From positions 1 through 32,451 of IMG/VR virus record IMGVR_UViG_3300032087_002866: a DNA stretch of 32,451 bases; one strand, given 5' to 3'. The DNA comes from a virus. Position 1 is the stretch's first letter. Every line of letters starts with the position of its first letter. Below the pieces are notes generated by a model. The model made no database searches, had not been told where the DNA came from, and saw only the letters and a list, made by a program, of their open reading frames with translations. Shown in pieces: positions 28,090-32,451 of this stretch. The position numbers and the translations under genes are program-made.

Positions 28090-30602
28090 TGGGCGGATCA
28101 AATCCAATTAAAAAAATTGTCAAAGGCATTGGTAAAATCATCAAAGGTATCACCAAAATTGTAAAAGGTGTTATTGGTTTTATTGGCGATGTTGTAGGCT
28201 TTCTTGTTAATCCATTTGGCACATTTGATATGCCAAGTGCACCACAACAAGCAGATGCGGCCGCACAAGGTGTTACAGTTACAAAAAACGGAACCAATAT
28301 TGCACTACCTGTTGTATATGGTTATAGACGTGTAGGTGGTGCTCTTATACACGCAGAAACAGGTTCTACAAACAATCAATACCTATGGTGTGTGTTTGCT
28401 GTTGCAGAAGGTGAAATACAAGGTTTCAAAAGAATCTATGTAGACGACACAGCATTACCTTTGCCTAATAATTTCTATACACATGGAGAACAGGTAAACG
28501 TAACATCAGGCAAATACAAAGACAGAATTAGACTACAGGTGTTTAATGGTTCACCAGGTCAAGGACAAAGTGGTTTAGCAAATGGCTCACCAAGTTGGGG
28601 CAAGAAAAATAGAAAACTACCAGATGTTGCTTATGTGGTAATGCGTTTCTATTGGAAAGAAATTAAAACACAAGCAGATCAGGACAATAATCCATTTAGT
28701 GGTGGCATACCGCAAGTTAAGTTTGACATTTGTGGTAAGAAAGTTTATGACGTTAGAAAACACTCAGCAGGAACACCATTAATCAGTTACACAGGACAAC
28801 CTAAAAATTACAGTTTCAATCCTGCTTCTTGTTTGTTAGATTATATGATGAATCCACGTTATGGTGCTGGTTTAACATATGATCAAATCGATGGAGACAG
28901 TTTTAGAACAGCGGCTCTTAAATTTGAACAGCAGGTAACATACAACAGCACCTATAATGGTAGAGCATTGACTATGAATGCTGTTGTTGATACTAATCAA
29001 AAAGTATTAGACAACATGAAGATCTTACTTGCAGGTTGTAGAAGTTTAATGCCATATTCACAAGGCAAATACAAAATAAAAGTAGAAGATGGTGGTAATG
29101 ACACTGATATCACATCAACAACAATTAATGTTGCTATGGACATTGACAAAGACAAAGTCATTGGTGGTATCACTATGGACGGTGAACGTAAGAAAACAAA
29201 ATACAACCAAGTGGTAGTAAACTATGTTGATCCTGACAGAGAATTTACAAACCAACAGCAGATCTATCAAGTTAGCAGTGATAAAACAACTGACAACGAT
29301 GAAGAACTAAAAGGCGAATTTACATTCCACACAATTACAAATCCTGCTATTGCTTATGAATTTGCACGTATGATCTATTTGAAATCAAGGGTGCAAAGAA
29401 CAATAGGGTTTGCTGGCACACAGGAATTATTAAACTTAGAAGTAGGTGATATCATTCGTGTGACAGATAGTGTTCTAAATCTAAGTGCTGTGACATTTAG
29501 GGTAATTGGTATTCAATTAAATCCAGACATGACTGTTAGCATCAATGCTTCAGAACATGATGCAACACTCTATCCTGCAACAGGTGGTGTTGGACAGGTA
29601 GAAATACCACCACAAATATTCACACCTGATCCTATTGCAATTAGACCAAGACAAAGAAAAACTACGTTAGCACCAATTGGCATACTACCGCCAAACGATC
29701 CTGATGTGCCTGTAGATAGTGCAGGAACACCAATTGTTGATAGTGCTGGTATACCAATTGTTGATAGTGCAGGTGAAACAACACCAGGTGATCCACCAGA
29801 AGTAAATCCATTACCAGAAGAACCGGAAGAAATTTTTGGCACAGCAATTGAAGATTTCCAAACATTTGAAACTTTGGATCCATTACCAAATGATATTGAA
29901 ATAAATCCATTAAGAATACAATTGGTTGATCCAACTTTTGAAGGTGATGTAATATATTGGGACAGAGCACCAGGCAGTCGTTATGTATCTTTTTCAGGCA
30001 ATAGTGGCTTTTGCCAAGTGCCATCAATCAACAGATTTACAGGCAACAGAGGTATTCCAGGCAGTAATGACACAGATACTGTAAATGGTATAACCTATCT
30101 ATACAATGACACAAGAAGTTTTGGCGGCGATTTCCATTTTACTGCCAACACAAGAGCATTGGCAAGTGGTGCACAGAATGTTGCATTGGTATTATTGATT
30201 AACTTGCCACAGGATACAAGCATAAACGAATTTGAATATACACTATATCATGCAGATGGTATAGAATACACCAAACGTGTTGAACTAACACAAAGCATGA
30301 ATTATTGGCAATTTAATTCAAGCGAAGGTTTGGGTAGAGTTACTGGTGCAAGACAGATAAAATTTTATTGGATCAAAAAAACTGCAGATGGTGAAATAAA
30401 ATGTCCTGATGCAAGTCAATTAGGAAATAGCAGTTATTTTGATTATAATGACACACAAACAAACAAAAACGGAACTAATATTGAAGCATATCTAAACTTT
30501 TATATGCAGAATAACTCTTCATTACCATTCCCTGCAAGTTTATCACCAATATCACCTGCAGGTGGAGATGATAAATTTACGTTCCACGACTTAGGAGCAT
30601 AA
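28089..30602 (+). CDS. Central tail tip/host-specificity protein, J-like
   Basis: 837 residues, TAATG-coupled. It opens with an amphipathic basic-hydrophobic stretch (NPIKKIVKGIGKIIKGITKI, then VKGVIGFIGDVVGFLVNPFG), usual for tail hub proteins. VVYGYRRVGGALIHAETGST, RIYVDDTALPL, ARMIYLKSRVQRTIGFAGTQ and LNLEVGDIIRVTDSVLNLSA are conserved features of the gpJ/phage-tail family. From about residue 543 a linker carries three DSAG motifs in tandem octapeptides (DSAGTPIV, DSAGIPIV, DSAGETTP). The C-terminal 230 residues form a separate beta-rich carbohydrate-binding-like domain. Confidence 0.85.
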   Translation: MGGSNPIKKIVKGIGKIIKGITKIVKGVIGFIGDVVGFLVNPFGTFDMPSAPQQADAAAQGVTVTKNGTNIALPVVYGYRRVGGALIHAETGSTNNQYLWCVFAVAEGEIQGFKRIYVDDTALPLPNNFYTHGEQVNVTSGKYKDRIRLQVFNGSPGQGQSGLANGSPSWGKKNRKLPDVAYVVMRFYWKEIKTQADQDNNPFSGGIPQVKFDICGKKVYDVRKHSAGTPLISYTGQPKNYSFNPASCLLDYMMNPRYGAGLTYDQIDGDSFRTAALKFEQQVTYNSTYNGRALTMNAVVDTNQKVLDNMKILLAGCRSLMPYSQGKYKIKVEDGGNDTDITSTTINVAMDIDKDKVIGGITMDGERKKTKYNQVVVNYVDPDREFTNQQQIYQVSSDKTTDNDEELKGEFTFHTITNPAIAYEFARMIYLKSRVQRTIGFAGTQELLNLEVGDIIRVTDSVLNLSAVTFRVIGIQLNPDMTVSINASEHDATLYPATGGVGQVEIPPQIFTPDPIAIRPRQRKTTLAPIGILPPNDPDVPVDSAGTPIVDSAGIPIVDSAGETTPGDPPEVNPLPEEPEEIFGTAIEDFQTFETLDPLPNDIEINPLRIQLVDPTFEGDVIYWDRAPGSRYVSFSGNSGFCQVPSINRFTGNRGIPGSNDTDTVNGITYLYNDTRSFGGDFHFTANTRALASGAQNVALVLLINLPQDTSINEFEYTLYHADGIEYTKRVELTQSMNYWQFNSSEGLGRVTGARQIKFYWIKKTADGEIKCPDASQLGNSSYFDYNDTQTNKNGTNIEAYLNFYMQNNSSLPFPASLSPISPAGGDDKFTFHDLGA
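29715..29774 (+). repeat. 24-bp tandem repeat coding three DSAG octapeptides
   Basis: GATAGTGC(A/T)GG begins at 29715, 29739 and 29763, exactly 24 bases apart, each followed by related codons (ACACCAATTGTT, ATACCAATTGTT, GAAACAACACCA). The repeat sits in the linker of the J-like protein and could expand or contract by slippage. Confidence 0.8.
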
Positions 30603-30603
30603 G

Positions 30604-31446
30604 ATGCCAGGTAACGGAATATACACAGGAGGCATTTACCGACCCACAAGCATAGAAACATGGGACGGTGATAGTGCTGGTTACCAATGGGATGATCTAA
30701 CCAATTGGAATCAGACACCTTTGTTGCCACTAACATTTACAACTGCTATTGTAGATGGTGGTAGAATAGACAAATGGTTACCTCTTACCAACATAACTGC
30801 AACTGGTCGTGTAACAACTACAATACAATATGGCAACACAGTAGACAGCACAGGTGGTGCAATTGATTCACCGTCAAGTGTTACATATAATCCTGGTGAT
30901 AGTGTTACACCAATCAAAGCAAGATATTTTAAATTTACATTTAGTCTTGATTACAATGATAGTGCAGGTGCAGAAGAAACACCTACGCTTTCAAGTGTAA
31001 CAACAAACTTAAATGCAGAAAAAGTAATGGCAACATTTGATTCAATTGATTCAAGCACCCTAAGTGGTTCTGCAGGTCTAAGGACATTGGTTGTTGATCA
31101 ACCTATTTCACCTACAGTAGTTACTATTCAACCACACCTACCATCAAGTGTTTTAGATAGTGCTGGTGCAAGTGATTTAGCCTCAAGTTTTGTCACTGAT
31201 GGTTATGTTGCAGAAGGTTATGTTGACACAGACTTTGTAATAGATGCATCAAGTGGTGGTGGCAGTGGTGGATCTACAAGCAGACCGGTTGTCTACATTG
31301 ACAAGAGCGGTGCAAACATTGTGTTAAATATATTTGAATTTGATACATTTGGTAAAACAAAATTAGTTGATTGCACATTTGACGCAATCATACAAGGACT
31401 ACCTAATGCAAATGTAATTGCAAACGGTAGTATCGCAAGGAGTTAG
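30604..31446 (+). CDS. Tail fibre/receptor-binding candidate
   Basis: 280 residues beginning 2 bases after the previous stop. It has an N-terminal GNGIYTGGIYRPTSIETWDG, a long beta-rich middle with two strand-loop units (VTTTIQYGNTVDSTGG, ARYFKFTFSLDYNDSAGAEE), then a DGYVAEGYVDTDFVID segment similar to the start of the protein at 14721, and a glycine-serine linker before a C-terminal domain. Three DSAG and one DSTG are present. It is located directly after the J-like gene, as expected for a fibre bound to the tail tip. Confidence 0.7.
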   Translation: MPGNGIYTGGIYRPTSIETWDGDSAGYQWDDLTNWNQTPLLPLTFTTAIVDGGRIDKWLPLTNITATGRVTTTIQYGNTVDSTGGAIDSPSSVTYNPGDSVTPIKARYFKFTFSLDYNDSAGAEETPTLSSVTTNLNAEKVMATFDSIDSSTLSGSAGLRTLVVDQPISPTVVTIQPHLPSSVLDSAGASDLASSFVTDGYVAEGYVDTDFVIDASSGGGSGGSTSRPVVYIDKSGANIVLNIFEFDTFGKTKLVDCTFDAIIQGLPNANVIANGSIARS

Positions 31447-31448
31447 AT

Positions 31449-32451
31449 ATGGTATGGCCAACAGGTAAACCTTTAACATCAGCATTTGACAGTGACGACG
31501 ATCCAATATCAACTGCAAGACCAGAACTACAAACAATGGCTACAACTGTAGGTTCAATGGTAGATGCAATTGATACAAGTGGTATTACAGACGGACAAAT
31601 TTTAATTTATAACGCATCACAAAGCAAATTTATTGCTGGTGCGGCTTCAAGTGGTTCAGGAAACGTAACTGCATCAACAGGAGACAATATTGCAATTTAC
31701 AGTGGTGATAGTGCAGGAGGTTTAAGTTCAACTGTAGAAGGTTCACCAAGCAGAGAATTAACTTATGATCCTGCTATTGCAGGTATGAGAGCAGGAGGAT
31801 ATGCAGGTATTTCAGGCCAAGTTGGCGTAATGTATAGTGGTGACGGTATCGGTGGTGCAAAATTACAAATTAATCTAAATTCAACTTCACCAGACGTTTC
31901 ACCTCATTGTGATTTTCTTACAGTTAATCCTCTAACAGGCTCTGTTGCAAAAATTACAACACCTAACACATCAACAAGTTTAGAATTAAGCACTGGCAAG
32001 AATACAAACAGTGGCGAAATACAAATTAATCCAGGTGTTACAGGAGACATAAATGTTTACAGTCGAAAAAACATTGAATTAAATCCAACAGGTTCTACAA
32101 GTTCAACTGGTTATGTAAACGTCAGTGGTAAACTTTCTGGCACAAGTAGTTCTGCAGGTTATACTAATACTTTTGTTATAAGTGCAGAAAATCTTACAGA
32201 TGGTAAGGTAAGAATTTACAACGACAGAAGTGAAACTGGTGCAATGCTTGAAGTAGGACAAGCAGACATTATCCTTAAACCAGGTCCAAATGATAGTGCA
32301 GGTCTTGGAGGAGATAGTGCAGGTAATGGGTATATTGATTTTCAAACTTTAACAACAACTTCAATTGGCACAAATGGTGGTGCAGATGCAACTACTACAA
32401 ATCCAGTTGGATATATAGAAGTAAAAGTAAACGGACAAGAATACATTATGC
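31449..32451 (+). CDS. Tail fibre protein with shared N-terminal module (5' part; ends at 111 across the junction)
   Basis: The first 334 residues of a 340-residue protein; the frame continues at position 1 and stops at 111. The start (ATG 31449) follows AAGGAG by 7 bases. The N-terminal module MVWPTGKPLTSAFDSDDDPI, with ARPELQTMATTVGSMVDAID, matches those at 192 and 12966. DGQILIYNASQSKFIAGAA is the fibre repeat also seen in 12966. Serine-, threonine- and glycine-rich beta repeats follow, as in trimeric fibre shafts (SGEIQINPGVTGDINVYSRK). It has three DSAG motifs, two of them ten bases apart near the C-terminus (NDSAGLGGDSAGNG). Confidence 0.8.
   Translation, partial: MVWPTGKPLTSAFDSDDDPISTARPELQTMATTVGSMVDAIDTSGITDGQILIYNASQSKFIAGAASSGSGNVTASTGDNIAIYSGDSAGGLSSTVEGSPSRELTYDPAIAGMRAGGYAGISGQVGVMYSGDGIGGAKLQINLNSTSPDVSPHCDFLTVNPLTGSVAKITTPNTSTSLELSTGKNTNSGEIQINPGVTGDINVYSRKNIELNPTGSTSSTGYVNVSGKLSGTSSSAGYTNTFVISAENLTDGKVRIYNDRSETGAMLEVGQADIILKPGPNDSAGLGGDSAGNGYIDFQTLTTTSIGTNGGADATTTNPVGYIEVKVNGQEYIM
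32361..32451. repeat. Right copy of 91-bp terminal direct repeat
   Basis: Exactly equal to 1-91 (see the left copy). It marks closure of the circle, so 32,360 bp are unique. Confidence 0.9.

Noticed and set aside
546-32324. GATAGTGCAGG as a DNA-level signal (packaging or recombination word)
   Set aside because: Six of 17 DSAG sites use TCA or TCG for serine and so lack the DNA word, while always keeping the peptide and frame.

Overview
The window is a complete, circularly closed genome of a tailed bacteriophage. The first 91 bases (1-91) recur exactly as the last 91 bases (32361-32451), and a fibre gene that begins at 31449 runs off the right edge and ends at 111. The unique length is therefore 32,360 bp. 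The DNA is AT-rich. The gene style (FkbM and class I methyltransferases, DxD glycosyltransferases, a fibre protein with a TFAELDNNF motif, NATAAATA promoter-like boxes) recalls marine phages of heterotrophic proteobacteria and cyanobacteria; the host itself cannot be read from the sequence. A tape-measure protein, a tail-tube protein and a frameshifted tail-assembly chaperone indicate a long, probably non-contractile tail.

Layout. 1-1035: end of a fibre gene, a short fibre-like protein, a small coiled-coil/membrane protein (holin-like) and a zinc-ribbon protein. 1036-1538: strong sigma70-type promoter and two small unknown genes. 1539-2049: structured gene-free DNA ending in a leader that looks able to hide the ribosome binding site of the next gene. 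2050-3326: methyltransferase and glycosyltransferase. 3327-4083: a GC-richer patch with several near-consensus promoters, two small leftward genes (one a lipoprotein) and probable small RNAs. 4083-6243: leftward genes including an FkbM methyltransferase. 6304-10728: a tightly overlapping rightward operon with glycosyltransferase-like proteins, a methyltransferase, a cupin, two HNH-type proteins and small membrane or coiled-coil proteins. 10762-16229: fibres, appendages and virion surface proteins. 16229-21419: TerS, TerL, portal, two small basic proteins, scaffold and major capsid protein, closed by a clear intrinsic terminator. 21580-31446: connector, tail completion, tail tube, gpG/gpGT frameshift pair, tape measure, tail tip (with an embedded GNAT acetyltransferase), a J-like hub and fibres.

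How it works together. Rightward virion genes are joined by one-base TAATG stop/start overlaps, implying translational coupling. Transcription units for virion and glycan genes are preceded by (N)ATAAATA boxes like T4-type late promoters, whereas the small genes between 1 and 4.8 kb carry TTGAC(A/T)-17-TATxxT promoters for host sigma70. No DNA polymerase, primase, helicase, integrase, repressor, RNA polymerase, T4-like late sigma factor, sliding clamp or endolysin was recognised. The genome thus codes for a whole virion but no recognisable replication or late-transcription machinery, which raises the possibility of dependence on the host or on a co-infecting phage.

The most unusual signal is the tetrapeptide Asp-Ser-Ala-Gly (DSAG). 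It occurs 17 times in nine different virion proteins, including the capsid and tail-tube proteins, and is absent from the enzymes. Other points of interest are a -1 frameshift site with a perfect 10-bp downstream stem, a switch-like leader, a CCHC zinc knuckle and an EF-hand loop in head/tail proteins, and a 20-residue polycationic peptide with its own perfect Shine-Dalgarno sequence.
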